Of a stretch of 64,000 nucleotides of DNA, positions 1 to 11,356 are shown in pieces (position 1 is the stretch's first letter; each line of letters begins with the position of its first letter). A program made the translations under genes and the position numbers. The stretch lies in the NCBI GenBank assembly GCA_947311845.1, contig CAMZMU010000123.1, forward strand, positions 13,111,347 through 13,175,346. The letters are read 5' to 3'. This DNA is from Poa pratensis. Lineage: Eukaryota > Streptophyta > Magnoliopsida > Poales > Poaceae. The notes under the pieces were generated by a model, which ran no database searches, was not told where the DNA came from, and saw only the letters and a program-made list of their open reading frames with translations.

Positions 1-122
1 AATATCCTTTTGAAGAAGATTTAATCCTTGAAACACGATGTTAAACAAATGATTTCTCTATATAATACGTACATGATAAATTTTCATCCATAAGTATGAT
101 CCCAAGCCACGCATGCGCGGTG
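1..122 (+). other. Remnant of an older element's reading frame, left flank
   Basis: Left flank of the first LTR element. The last five bases (118-122, CGGTG) are one copy of its target duplication. Read in the frame of 6803-6926, bases 80-122 are open and lead into the residues GAIEIPVDVAPI on the other side of the insertion. A stop lies further left, at 77-79. The original gene or element is not recognised. Confidence 0.4.
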
Positions 123-1712
123 TGATACGTCTCAAACGTATCTATAATTTTTGATGTTCCATGCTTGTTTTATACCAATTGCTACATGTTTTGCATCTAC
201 TTTATATCACTTTTATACATTTTTTGGGACTAACCTATTAACAAGATGCCGAAGTGCCAGTTCCTGTTTTCTGCTGTTTTTGTATTCCAGAAAAGCTAGT
301 CTGGAAATATTCTCGGAATTGGACGAAACTACACGGGAGTCCCTATTTTACCAGAACTCATCTGACGGACCAAAGAGCGACGGAGAGGAGCCACGTGGGC
401 CCCACACGCCAGGGCGCGGGCCCCCCTCTGCCGCCCCTGGGTGGTGTGGGCCCCACGGGCCTCTCCAGCCGCCGCCCTTTCGCCTACTTATTCCCCCCGA
501 CGCGAAAACCCTAAGTACCTGAGCAAATATCCACGAAAAGTTCCAGAGACGCCGCCGTCGTCAACCCTAGCTCGGGAGGGTTCAGAACCTCTTCCCGGCA
601 CCCTGCCGGAGAGGGGAATCGTCACCGGAGGCTTCTACATCGCCATGCCTGCCTCCGGAGTGATGCGTGAGTAGTTCATCCTTGGACTACGGGTCCATAG
701 CAGTAGCTAGATGGTTGTCTCTCCACTTTGTGCCATCATGTTTAGATCTTGTGAGCTGCCCTACATGATCAAGATCATATTATTGTAATGCTACATGTTG
801 TGTTTGCTGGGATCCGATGAATATTGAATATTATGTCAAGTTGATTATCAATCTATCTTATATGTTATTTAAGATCTTGCATGCTTTCCGTTACTCGTAG
901 ATGCTTTGGCCAAGTAGATGCTTGTAACTCCAAGAGAGAGTATTTATGCTAGATAGTGGGTTCATGTCTCCGTTTAACCTGGGACAGTGACAGAAAGTTC
1001 TAAGGTTGTGGATGTGCTGTTGCCACTAGGGATAACCTAACGATGCTATGTCCACGGACATATGTGTTTGTTTACATTACGCACTTTACTTAATGCAATT
1101 ATCCGTTGCTTGCAACTTAATACCAACGGGGACTCGGATGACAACCCGGCGGTGGATTATTAGTCATAGATGCTGTTGGATAACGATCTATGTATTATGT
1201 CGTAATGCCCAATTAAATATCATAGTAGTCAACATGTCATGTATATGCATTGTCATGCGCTCACTATTCGTCAATTGCCCAGCTGTAATTTGTTCACCCA
1301 ACATGTTAGTTATCTTTTATGGAGAGACACCACTAGTGAACTGTGGACCCCGGTCCATTCTTTTACACTGATTAAACAACCACAAACTGCAAACTGTTCC
1401 TTTTTCATTCTCTGCAATTTAATACTCATTTTCCACACCATACGTTTAATCCTTTGTTTTCAGCAAGCCAGTGAGATTGACAACCTCACTGTTTCGTTGG
1501 GGCAAAGTAGTTTGATTGTGTTGTGTGCAGATTCCACGTCAACAGTCCAGACTCCCTCAACACTATTTTTCTGGCGCCGTTGACAACCTTCTGAAGAGTT
1601 GCTGCTCCTACTGGTTCGATAACCTTGGTTTCTTTCTGAGGGAAAACTTGCTGCTGACTACATCATACCTTCCTCTTGGGGTCTCCCAACGAACGTGTGT
1701 TTCACGTCATCA
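123..1712 (+). repeat. 5' LTR of the first element
   Basis: 1590 bp. It matches the right LTR almost base for base, except for a cluster of differences around 320-455, one substitution near 1126 and a short indel near 1556. A TGGCGCCGTTG motif at 1572-1582, inside the LTR, copies the start of the true primer-binding site. The open frames in the LTR are not genes. Confidence 0.93.
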
Positions 1713-1723
1713 AGCTATTTTTC

Positions 1724-1741
1724 TGGCGCCGTTGCCGGGGA
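1724..1741 (+). other. Primer-binding site, tRNA-Asp type
   Basis: TGGCGCCGTTGCCGGGGA is the reverse complement of the acceptor-stem and T-arm end of plant tRNA-Asp including CCA. It lies 11 bases after the LTR end. Confidence 0.85.
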
Positions 1742-1908
1742 GACAGCAGTCTTCTGCAAGGGGAGTTTCACGCTTCCAATCTCTTTACTTTGTTTTTGTC
1801 TTGCTTAGTTTATTTTATTTTATCTTGTTTGCTTTCAATTATCAAAAACACAAAAAAATTAGTTACTTGCATCTAGTTTATTTTCTGTTTGGTTTTTATT
1901 ATTTCATC

Positions 1909-2502
1909 ATGCTTCTCCCTAAGTACACTTTAAAAGAAATATCTGTGGGTAGTGGGTCTATCATTGGAAGAGATAACATTGAGGAATTCTTGAATCATGT
2001 TAGTATGGTTAAAGATTTTGAAGATAGATCCTTGGTAGAACTTGCTCCAAATTATGAAATTGCTACAGCTTCTCTAGTTCACATGTTGGAAGCTCGATTT
2101 GTCAACCTTAGTCCCATAATGCAGCACATGTTTCTAAAACTCCATGATACTGAAGATGGTGAAAAGAAAGATTTTGTTTTAGAAACCCTACTTAAAGAAT
2201 TTGGTGATGTTGCTAGGGAAGCTAGAAAAGTTTTTATTAAATACAAGATGCTTGGTTATTGTATTGACGTTGTTAATACACTTGAAAAACTTGAAAAAGA
2301 GAGGCTCAAGTACACTAAGGAAACTAATGGTGAGGGGGAAGTTAAAATACCAATACCTTTTAAGCTTATAGGAATGCAGGAGGCACTAGAAAAGAATTTT
2401 GATTGGATTGTTCCTGAGAACCCATTTGATGAAAATGATGAGCCTAGAGGTATTGAGAAAGGGAATTCCGAAACTTATAGACAAGATAAATTGCATTGTT
2501 GA
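1909..2502 (+). CDS. Internal ORF of the non-autonomous LTR element, function unknown
   Basis: The only sizeable internal ORF of the element, 197 codons from an ATG (protein start MLLPKYTLKE) to TGA. The frame is open further upstream into the LTR, but that part is Phe/Leu-rich leader translation and unlikely to be real protein. The product is hydrophilic, rich in Glu and Lys, and predicted to be largely helical. It shows no zinc knuckle, aspartic protease or polymerase motif. Retention of the frame suggests it was recently functional, perhaps as a Gag-like or accessory protein of the non-autonomous lineage; this is inference. It is followed by a long untranslated stretch to the right LTR. 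Confidence 0.55.
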   Translation: MLLPKYTLKEISVGSGSIIGRDNIEEFLNHVSMVKDFEDRSLVELAPNYEIATASLVHMLEARFVNLSPIMQHMFLKLHDTEDGEKKDFVLETLLKEFGDVAREARKVFIKYKMLGYCIDVVNTLEKLEKERLKYTKETNGEGEVKIPIPFKLIGMQEALEKNFDWIVPENPFDENDEPRGIEKGNSETYRQDKLHC

Positions 2503-5211
2503 GAAAACTTCCGACCTCTTTGATGCTTCTTCACTTGGTAATACTTGATGCATGCTTTGTGCCTAGCTAAAAGGCGTTAAAGAAAAGCGCTTATGGGAGG
2601 CAACCCATTTTATTTTTCTGCAATTTTTCTTTTATTGAGTCAAGGAGTTTGTTTACTTCTGTAGCAACTCCTTTGTATCTTTATTTTCTCGCATTGTTGT
2701 GCCAAGAGTAGCCTCTAATGATAAGATGATGCTTAATTTTGATTGCTGCGCAGAAACAGATTTTTGCTGTTCACTGTACGAAATTCCTAAAATCACCAGA
2801 TTGTTAAAAAATCTGAAATTTTTGTGCGTAATCTTTATGAATGTCTGAAACTTTCATTAGTTCAGAGTTTCTCGATCTGAGCGTCGTAAGTGCCTCGAAA
2901 AAATTCGTCTTTGCGGACTGTTCTGTTTTAGACAGATTATGCCTTTTTATTTTTCGCATTCTCTCTTTTACTAGTGTTGAGTGAAATTCTTTTTTGGGTG
3001 GAAGAGCTTCACATAACATCAGTGGCTGTAGCTAATGTTTAAAGTAACAAATCATATTGCGTCTTTACAGAACATGTGAATTTTTGATTATGCACTAACC
3101 CTCTAATGAGATCTACTTTGAGTTTGGTGTGACGGAAGTTTTCAAGGGTCAAGAGAGAAGGATGATATAATAGGATCAAGAAGAGTGAAGAGCTTAAGCT
3201 TGGGGAGGCTCCCATGGATCTCCCCAGCATATTTCAAGAAGACTCAAGCGTCTAAGCTTGGGGATGCCCAAGGCATCCCCTTCTTCATCGTCAAAATTAT
3301 CAGGTCATCTCTAGTGAAACTATATTTTAATTCTTTCACATCATATGTGCTTTTCTTGGAGCGTCTGTGTGCTTTTTATTTTCAGTATTGCACTTTTATT
3401 TTCAATAAAGCTTGACTGGACCCTAGCATTCTTGATTGGGAGAGAGACACGCTCCGCTTTTTCATGAGAATACTCCTATTCTTCACTTATATTTGTTGAG
3501 TATTCATATCTAGCGCTGTTCAGCTTTTAGCTCTTGTTTTCATGTATCTCTTGTCAGAGCTATTAGCTTTCTTTTGTAGAAAGTACTCTCTTGCTTCACT
3601 TATATTTGTTTGGAGAGTTGATGAAATAAATTGATTGGTGTTTGGTTGGTTCAGAAAATGTTGCATGTGGTAATTGGTATAAGGAAAAACTTGCTTAATC
3701 TTGTAGATCACTAAAATGGATAACTTGATGCTTGTCAATTGTTTTGAGTTAACAAGTAGATCATGATTAAATTGTGCATCACATGAGTTAAGCCTATTAG
3801 TGAAGAACTACCGTAAAGCTTGTTGAAAATTTGGTTTGCATCGGTGGTACCTCTAAGGTCTAGATATTTTCTAATAACAGGGTTTGGTTAACAAGGAAGA
3901 CGGTATGAAGTCTTATAACGTTTGCAATATGTTTGTCATATAAAACTTGGTGTACGGGTTGATATTCTTGTTTGCTTACATAACCTTGCTAGCCTAAACT
4001 CTGTACTGAGAGGGAATGCTTCTCGTGCATCCAAATCCTTGAGCCAAAATCCATGCCATTTGTGTCCACCATAACTACCTATATGTGGTATTTCCTTGCC
4101 ACTCCAAGTAAATTTTTCATGTGCTACCTTTAAATTATTCAAAATGTTATTATTCCCTTTTTGTGTCAATGTTTACTAGCTCATGAGGAATTAGTGTGGT
4201 TATTCTTTATTCTATTTGTCGAGTGGACTTTTACACCTGGACTAGTGGCATATACATCCGCTTATCCAATAACTTGCAAAAAGAGCTGGCAACGGGGTGC
4301 CCAGTCCCAATTAATTACAACTTTAACCAATTAATTCTCTTCACACTTTTGCCCTGATTCATCAGTAAGCAATGACAAACAGTGAAATACCTGAATGTGT
4401 GTAAACCAAAGAGAAAGAGGGATGATCTGCCTTGCTGGTAGAAATAACGTCCTTCATGGGAGCCGCTCTTAAAAGTCCGTTCGACAGGTAGAATACTGTT
4501 CTCACCCGCTACCATTCGTTGACAATTAACAAACACCTCTCAAAAATAGATACTCCTCCATGGTATGTGATTGATGGAAGGCACCCGAGGATTCGGTTAG
4601 CCATGGCTTGTGTTAGCAAGGTTGGGAGGAGTATCAAATATTTTATGCAATCTCTATATGCTTTCAAAAACCTAAAAGCTCTAGCACATGATTTAATCCC
4701 TGCTTCCCTCTGCGAAGGGCCTTTCTTTTACTTTTATGTTGAGTCAGTTTTCCTATTCTTTCTGTCTTCCACAAGCAAACACTAGTGTCAACTTTGTTAC
4801 AACATGCGTTATATGCAATGTATTGGACTTGTTATACTACTTTGTGTTGACAATATCCATGAGATAAATATGTTGAAAGTTGAAGCAAATGCTGAAACTA
4901 AATTCTTCCTTTGTGTTGATTAAATACCTTTTATTAGAAACTATTGCTTTATGAGTTAACACTTATGCAAAACTGTTTGATGCTTGTCTCGAAAGTACTA
5001 TTCATGAAAACGTTTAGCTTGTGTGATTCATTGTTTACTCATTATCTATTTGTAGCAAATTATAGACCATTGACTTGGATCACTTCATTCATTTACATGT
5101 GCCTTGCAATATTATATGATCAAGATTATGATAGTAGCATGTCACCTCAAAAATTATTTGTTTTTATCGTTTACCTACTCGAGGACGAGTAGGAACTAAG
5201 CTTGGGGATGC
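2503..5211 (+). other. Untranslated interior and polypurine tract of the first element
   Basis: 2.7 kb without a credible ORF. It contains the repeated phrase AAGCTTGGGGA at about 3196 and 3256 and just before the right LTR at 5199-5211, where CTTGGGGATGC serves as the likely polypurine tract. The remainder is AT-rich with no recognisable gene. Confidence 0.7.
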
Positions 5212-6802
5212 TGATACGTCTCAAACGTATCTATAATTTTTGATGTTCCATGCTTGTTTTATACCAATTGCTACATGTTTTGCATCTACTTTATATCACT
5301 TTTATACATTTTTTGGGACTAACCTATTAACAAGATGCCGAAGTGCCAGTTCCTGTTTTCTGCTGTTTTTGTATTCCAGAAAAGCTAGTCTGGAAATATT
5401 CTCGGAATTGGACGAAACTACACGGGGTCCCTATTTTACCAGAACACACCTGACGGACCAAAGGAGCAGCAGAGGAGCCAGGAGGCCCCACACGCCAGGG
5501 CGCGGGCCCCCCTCTGCCGCGCCCTGGGTGGTGTGGGCCCCACGGGGTCTCCAGCCGCCGCCCTTTCGCCTACTTATTCCCCCCGACGCGAAAACCCTAA
5601 GTACCTGAGCAAATATCCACGAAAAGTTCCAGAGACGCCGCCGTCGTCAACCCTAGCTCGGGAGGGTTCAGAACCTCTTCCCGGCACCCTGCCGGAGAGG
5701 GGAATCGTCACCGGAGGCTTCTACATCGCCATGCCTGCCTCCGGAGTGATGCGTGAGTAGTTCATCCTTGGACTACGGGTCCATAGCAGTAGCTAGATGG
5801 TTGTCTCTCCACTTTGTGCCATCATGTTTAGATCTTGTGAGCTGCCCTACATGATCAAGATCATATTATTGTAATGCTACATGTTGTGTTTGCTGGGATC
5901 CGATGAATATTGAATATTATGTCAAGTTGATTATCAATCTATCTTATATGTTATTTAAGATCTTGCATGCTTTCCGTTACTCGTAGATGCTTTGGCCAAG
6001 TAGATGCTTGTAACTCCAAGAGAGAGTATTTATGCTAGATAGTGGGTTCATGTCTCCGTTTAACCTGGGACAGTGACAGAAAGTTCTAAGGTTGTGGATG
6101 TGCTGTTGCCACTAGGGATAACCTAACGATGCTATGTCCACGGACATATGTGTTTGTTTACATTACGCACTTTACTTAATGCAATTATCCGTTGCTTGCA
6201 ACTTAATACCAATGGGGACTCGGATGACAACCCGGCGGTGGATTATTAGTCATAGATGCTGTTGGATAACGATCTATGTATTATGTCGTAATGCCCAATT
6301 AAATATCATAGTAGTCAACATGTCATGTATATGCATTGTCATGCGCTCACTATTCGTCAATTGCCCAGCTGTAATTTGTTCACCCAACATGTTAGTTATC
6401 TTTTATGGAGAGACACCACTAGTGAACTGTGGACCCCGGTCCATTCTTTTACACTGATTAAACAACCACAAACTGCAAACTGTTCCTTTTTCATTCTCTG
6501 CAATTTAATACTCATTTTCCACACCATACGTTTAATCCTTTGTTTTCAGCAAGCCAGTGAGATTGACAACCTCACTGTTTCGTTGGGGCAAAGTAGTTTG
6601 ATTGTGTTGTGTGCAGATTCCACGTCAACAGTCCAGACTCCCATCAACAACACTATTTTTCTGGCGCCGTTGACAACCTTCTGAAGAGTTGCTGCTCCTA
6701 CTGGTTCGATAACCTTGGTTTCTTTCTGAGGGAAAACTTGCTGCTGACTACATCATACCTTCCTCTTGGGGTCTCCCAACGAACGTGTGTTTCACGTCAT
6801 CA
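5212..6802 (+). repeat. 3' LTR of the first element
   Basis: 1591 bp, direct partner of 123-1712, followed by the duplication CGGTG. It carries the same internal primer-site-like motif (6662-6672). In the block where the two LTRs differ, this copy resembles the related solo LTR at 11357-12926, so the left LTR is the odd one. Confidence 0.93.
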
Positions 6803-6926
6803 CGGTGCAATAGAAATTCCAGTAGATGTGGCTCCAATAGTGAACCACGTAGCTATAAAACTACATGTGGAGCCTATTGTTGAAATAACAAAAATGAAAA
6901 TAGCATATAAGAAATTTAAATGCTTA
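6803..6926 (+). other. Middle piece of the older interrupted reading frame
   Basis: Between the first LTR element and the DNA transposon. It reads in one open frame (for example VDVAPIVNHVAIKLHVEPIV) up to TGCTTA at the transposon target site. When the transposon is removed, the same frame continues at 7809. The family is not recognised. Confidence 0.45.
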
Positions 6927-7805
6927 CACCCTGTTTGGTTGCACGGAATTGGGGCTTGGAATTGGAATTGGAGCCCCAATTCCGAATTCCGGCGTTTGGA
7001 CTGCGCTCAGAATTTGGGCCTGAATTGCAGACCAATTCCGAGCCAATTCCGCAGCTACCGTTTTGTGAAGGGAGCAATTCCGAGCCTCCGAGGTCGGAAA
7101 CGCTCGGAATTCGGACGCCGGCCACCGCCCCGCCCCGCCGGCCGCCGCACCTCCCCGTCGGCCGCCGCACCTCCCCGCCGGCCGCCGCTCCTCCCTCCGC
7201 CGCCGTTGCCGCTCTCCTCCAACCGCCTCGGCCGCCCCTTCCTCTCGTTCCCCTCCTCCGCCGGCCGCCCGCCTCGCCCGCGAGCGCCAGCTCTACGAGA
7301 TGCGCAAGCGCGCCGAGCTCCGCGACGCCGTCCTCCACCTCGAGCGTCCCTGGGACTCCGACCACACCGGCGCCATACCCGCGGCCGGGATCCGCGCAGG
7401 GCAGAGGCGTGCTCGCGGAGGGAGCCGCGCCGGTGGAGAAAGGTCTCGCCACCGCCGGTCGAGGACACCGCGCCGGCGGAAGGAGGTCAGCGAGGGGCGG
7501 CACCCGGCGCGGAGGGCGGGGAGGAGCGGCGCTTCCAGGCCAGCGGCGAGCCGTTCCGGCGGGCCCCAGGGAACGAAGGCGCCTCCTGCGCGATGGGAGG
7601 GAGACGACGACGCCTCTGCGCGCGGTCACCGGCGTCCAGCCCGCTCCTGCCTCTCGCTCGCCGGCGCCAGGTGAACGCCGATGGGGAATTTCCAAACACA
7701 TCCAAACAGTGGAATTGAATTAGAAGCCAATTCATTTCCATCTCGGATTTGGAATTGGTGTCCAATTCAATTCCCTGCTCCAATTCCCTGCAACCAAACG
7801 CAGTG
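6927..7805. mobile_element. DNA transposon (Harbinger-like) carrying GC-rich captured sequence
   Basis: 879 bp with imperfect terminal inverted repeats: CACCCTGTTTGGTTGC on the left, and the right end read on the minus strand as CACTGCGTTTGGTTGC. The 3-bp duplication TTA flanks it (6924-6926, 7806-7808). Subterminal sequence is full of GGAATTGG-type words. The core (about 7080-7680) is very GC-rich and unlike the ends. A TTA duplication fits PIF/Harbinger, but CACT-like ends also occur in CACTA-type elements, so the superfamily is tentative. No transposase is encoded. Confidence 0.75.
7276..7360 (+). pseudogene. Captured coding fragment inside the DNA transposon
   Basis: In one frame this stretch reads LYEMRKRAELRDAVLHLERP with flanking residues. 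It is charged and helical, with the biased GC third positions of grass exons, unlike the low-complexity translations around it. It has no start or stop of its own. I infer a captured exon piece from a host gene (Pack-type element); the donor gene is not identified. Confidence 0.4.
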
Positions 7806-7808
7806 TTA

Positions 7809-8895
7809 GTGATATATCTTCTAATCCATTGGTAAAACATGATTGAATTAATTTCTATCTTGCAAAGAGTAGAAAGTGCTCGCTTTGTTAATGCTACTAA
7901 ATCTGGTTTTGGTTCTTACATTGTTGATCATGCTCTTAAAAACTATGGATATTCATTAATAAGAAGTTAGGACACCCCATAATCTTGGGGGTGTATAAGA
8001 TCCAAGGATATCAATCGCAATTGAAAAAAATTCATTCTATGTTGTACTTGGGGATGGATGCTATGTTATTTAGTATGCCTAGTGATAACAAAGTTGGCGC
8101 TTGTTAACTCAAGACGAACACATGACATCATCCAACATCATGTCACATTAACTAAAGAAATACTTTGTGTTTACACTTAATTGTGAGTAGGACAACAATC
8201 CAATTTCATAGGGAGTATTAGAGAGTAGTGTTGCAACAACTATGTATTAGAACGTGATGCCAATACAATATGGTATCATACATTTACATAGTTGTTGCAT
8301 CAATATTTACTTTGTCTTTACGAGGTATATTCGGTGTCTATGCCTATAAGAGAGAGGTCAAGTGAACCCATGAACACTGGTCAATCTTTTGCTATAATAA
8401 ACATCTTTATATATTAATGCATTGCATTATTATTTTCAGCTGCTAATCAACTCGAAAATAACAAAAATATTTCATTTATAGTTTAGTTTACTTTTTTTTT
8501 ACAACTCTGTAGGCGTTGCTTGAGAGGAAAAGAAGAAGCTGCTACTCCTTCAGGATCATATAAACTCGAGTCATTCTTGTGGGGAAGAAGAGCCACTTGC
8601 TACATCATTCTGCACTTGGAGACCCAAATAATTGGTAAACATATAAGACCGTGGGCATCAGTGTTCCGAAGCATGCAAGATTAACTAGGTGCACAAAAAA
8701 TAAGGGAGAACCAAATTTTCTTCGGTGAAAGTGAGATCTCGATCTCCTCAATCCTCCCTAAAAGATCAACAAGATCTAAACATTAGGAAGGGAGAGGGTA
8801 AAAAGAAAGTTGCACAACATTTCACAACCATTTTTTCGAGACCGGAGGCCCACCTGGGATGGATAGAGGCTCCGGACACCGGCGGCTATAGGGAA
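7809..8895 (+). other. Right part of the older interrupted frame and unassigned sequence
   Basis: Bases 7839-7970 encode 43 residues ending at TAG (includes VESARFVNATKSGFGSYIVD), in the same frame as 6803-6926 across the transposon with one in-frame stop at about 7830. The rest to 8895 is AT-rich with no gene I can support. The end of this stretch carries one copy of the Copia target duplication (CCTCC, 8896-8900). Confidence 0.4.
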
Positions 8896-8900
8896 CCTCC

Positions 8901-10842
8901 TATTGGGTTACGTAGCAGAATTTAAAAAAATTCTGACCTACGCAACAGTCAGGAACAACTATGAAGATACATGAAGGGTTAGTACTGTCTCGTTACCGAC
9001 ACGAAGATGCGGAACGGGTGTCGATGACGATGACGATGAAGCCTGATGAAGATTCTCACGGCCAAGCCTGGCGGTGAGAATGTTACCGATCCCTCGTACA
9101 GCCTTCTTGATCCAGCAGAGTGAGGGTCAAACGTCTATGAAGCTTCACCCCTCCGAGAGCTCGCACACGTACGTTCGTCAGAGTCCAGCAGCGCTTCGCC
9201 GTGCCAGAGTTAAGAGCTACTGGTGTACGTGAGGTGGAGAGAACCCCAACACATGGGAGAGGGAGAGAGAGATTAGATCTAGATGAAGAGAAACCCCAGA
9301 CGTGGGAGAGCCTCTAAATCCGCGTCTAAATTGTGTGTCCAAATAGAGAGGGTTGGGGGTTTATATAGGTGGCCCAAGGGGTGGGGGGACTTGGGGAAGG
9401 GGTGGACTCCAACTCCCCCCCCTTTCCTTGCACCGCCCCGGGTAGGGCCCCCCGTCGCACCGACCTAGGTGGTGGGACCCACCTAGGCCGGCCGGCCCTC
9501 GGCCTCCTCCGCCTCGATCGCCTCCCCCCATGGGCCGCTGGGGCCCACTAGAGTTCGGCCAAGGGGAAAGTCCCCCCCCCCCCAATGCGGATTCGGCCCA
9601 CCACCACCAAGTGGTGGTGCGGCTGCCATGTGGGCCCCTAGGGCCCATGTGGCAGCCTACCTTTGCTTTTAAATAATTTTCCCTTTTATTTATTAACTAA
9701 ATAAATTAATATTTTGTCTAATTAATTCCCATAATTAATTACTTATCATATAAACATATTTACATGATCCGGGACACCCAGTGTCCGCCGACAAAATATA
9801 CTGGACAATTATTTCCTCCTATATAAATCCGATACCACCTCAATATTACTTTGATCAAATCTCTGAACATAATTCTATCATGACGGAACATACCGAATGA
9901 TACTCTTCCTCTACTCCGGACCTCCAACATAGACAGCAGACTATGACGACTTAAGTGTGTGACCCCTACAGGTTCGATAACAGGTAGCTATAATTGGAAG
10001 TGCCTATCCAATCACTGGTCAGGGTCAGATCCATGGACGACCTGAATGACTGCTATTGTTAACGAAGACACTCTGTTGAACCTGTTTGACTATCAAGTAT
10101 ATTCCCATTACTTTGCGATACTCATCAATCACCCGAGGCGAGATATATGACATTACCATGGATGAGAGGTTTCATTCACTATGTTACTTTATGCTCGTTG
10201 TCGTGAGATGCCATTACTCTTTACCCATGTTCCAGTATCCCCATGATATAATATCATAACCTTTGTCTGCGCAGACTTATATATGTATACCTTCCCACTA
10301 GAGTGGATCCAGGATGTATCTCCCTATTATGTATTATCCAGAGGAGCAATTCCTATTCCTGAACTACTATGATTAAATGCATATCTTCAAGATTACTCAG
10401 CGACAGCCGTTATGGCCACCTAGTGACGGTCGTGAAGTTTGACTGTGCCAAAGCAATCTCCCTAATATACACAACCATAAATTCTCATGGTCTAAGGAAT
10501 AAACAAGTAGATCAACCTAAGACTATACCATATACACCAAAACCTTGATCTCGTAGTATATCTTATTTTGGGTCTTCCCAGTCACATTGTTGAGACAACA
10601 ATATGCTCTCATTAATAATGACACATGCTTGTGTCCATGACCGGAAAGCAAGGTCATCCAGTATTAACGAGTTTGTCAGAGACATGACAAAGGGTAAAAG
10701 GGTTTGATTATGTTTCTACACGTGCGTATGAGCTTCCCTATAAATCACATATTTATAGACCATAACAGTTGTAGCATAAAAACATAATACATTAATCATG
10801 AAACATATGTATATTTATTGTCTCTCATGCATACATCCAACA
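8901..10842 (-). repeat. 3' LTR of the Copia element
   Basis: 1942 bp, bounded by the duplication CCTCC and the internal polypurine tract. About 9660-10735 has no counterpart in the other LTR, while both ends are close matches to it. The long open frames in its GC-rich part are not genes. Confidence 0.88.
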
Positions 10843-10860
10843 GTCTCCTACTTTCAGTCG
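10843..10860 (-). other. Polypurine tract of the Copia element
   Basis: On the minus strand GAAAGTAGGAGAC lies directly before the 3' LTR start TGTTGG, where plus-strand priming is expected. Confidence 0.55.
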
Positions 10861-11356
10861 TTTTGCATTAACGTGTAAGATATCTTCTTCCCTTCCAAGA
10901 TTCAACACAAACAGACCTCCCACTAAAGCGGCAGTTCCGTAGAATGCATCCTTATAATAAATTGAACAGCCATTGTTCTTAGAATTAAAAGAATACCCGT
11001 CTGTTCAAAGTCGTGACCCTGAAATGATGTTCTTGCTCAATGTTGGAACATAATAGCAATTACTCAATTCCAAGATGAATCCTGAAGGTAAGTGAAGGTT
11101 CATGGTACCGATGGAACGAACGCTCACTTGCATTCCGTTTCCAACCCTCATGGACACTTCTCCTGTACTTAACTTCCTCACATCTTTTAAACCATTAATC
11201 GTGTTGCATATGTGAGCAACCGATCCGGTGTCTAAGATCCAAGAATCACAGTGAGGACCAGCTAAGTACACATCTAACACATTAATGACTCTGGGATGTC
11301 TAGTCCCCAAATCTTCCACTAAGTTGAGATCCCCTACCTCCCTAGTTTGTGATGAC
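10849..11356 (-). pseudogene. Copia protease region, truncated
   Basis: The minus-strand frame contains WILDTGSVAHIC, the aspartic-protease active site (DTGS) of Copia polyproteins, followed by CYYVPTLSKNIIS, a conserved stretch after the active site. A TGA stop at about 11006 interrupts the frame. It then continues in frame with residues such as NNGCSIYY and GLFVLNL, typical of the segment before integrase, and stops abruptly at the polypurine tract. Integrase, reverse transcriptase and RNase H are missing, presumably by deletion. The upstream gag frame is separated only by the solo LTR at 11357-12926. Confidence 0.8.

Larger units (their letters stand above)
123..6802 (+). mobile_element. 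Complete non-autonomous Gypsy-type LTR retrotransposon
   Basis: Two long direct repeats (123-1712 and 5212-6802) begin TGATACGTCTC, end TCATCA and are flanked by a perfect 5-bp duplication CGGTG (118-122, 6803-6807). A primer-binding site complementary to the 3' end of tRNA-Asp follows the left LTR, and a purine-rich tract abuts the right LTR. The interior is only about 3.5 kb and encodes one 197-residue ORF. No protease, reverse transcriptase, RNase H or integrase motif is visible, so the element must be mobilised in trans. The AAGCTTGGGGATGC boundary style and tRNA-Asp priming are those of Triticeae Gypsy families; I do not assign a family name. Confidence 0.93.

Noticed and set aside
151..522. 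Open frame of about 120 codons in the LTR, repeated at 5240-5608 and on the minus strand at 12521-12898
   Set aside because: It lies inside LTRs of one family and changes frame between copies; it is repeat sequence, not a gene.
6916..7723. Frames of more than 250 codons inside the DNA transposon
   Set aside because: They read through the inverted ends and a GC-rich core and are mostly Pro/Ala/Arg; only a short exon-like piece is retained as a candidate.
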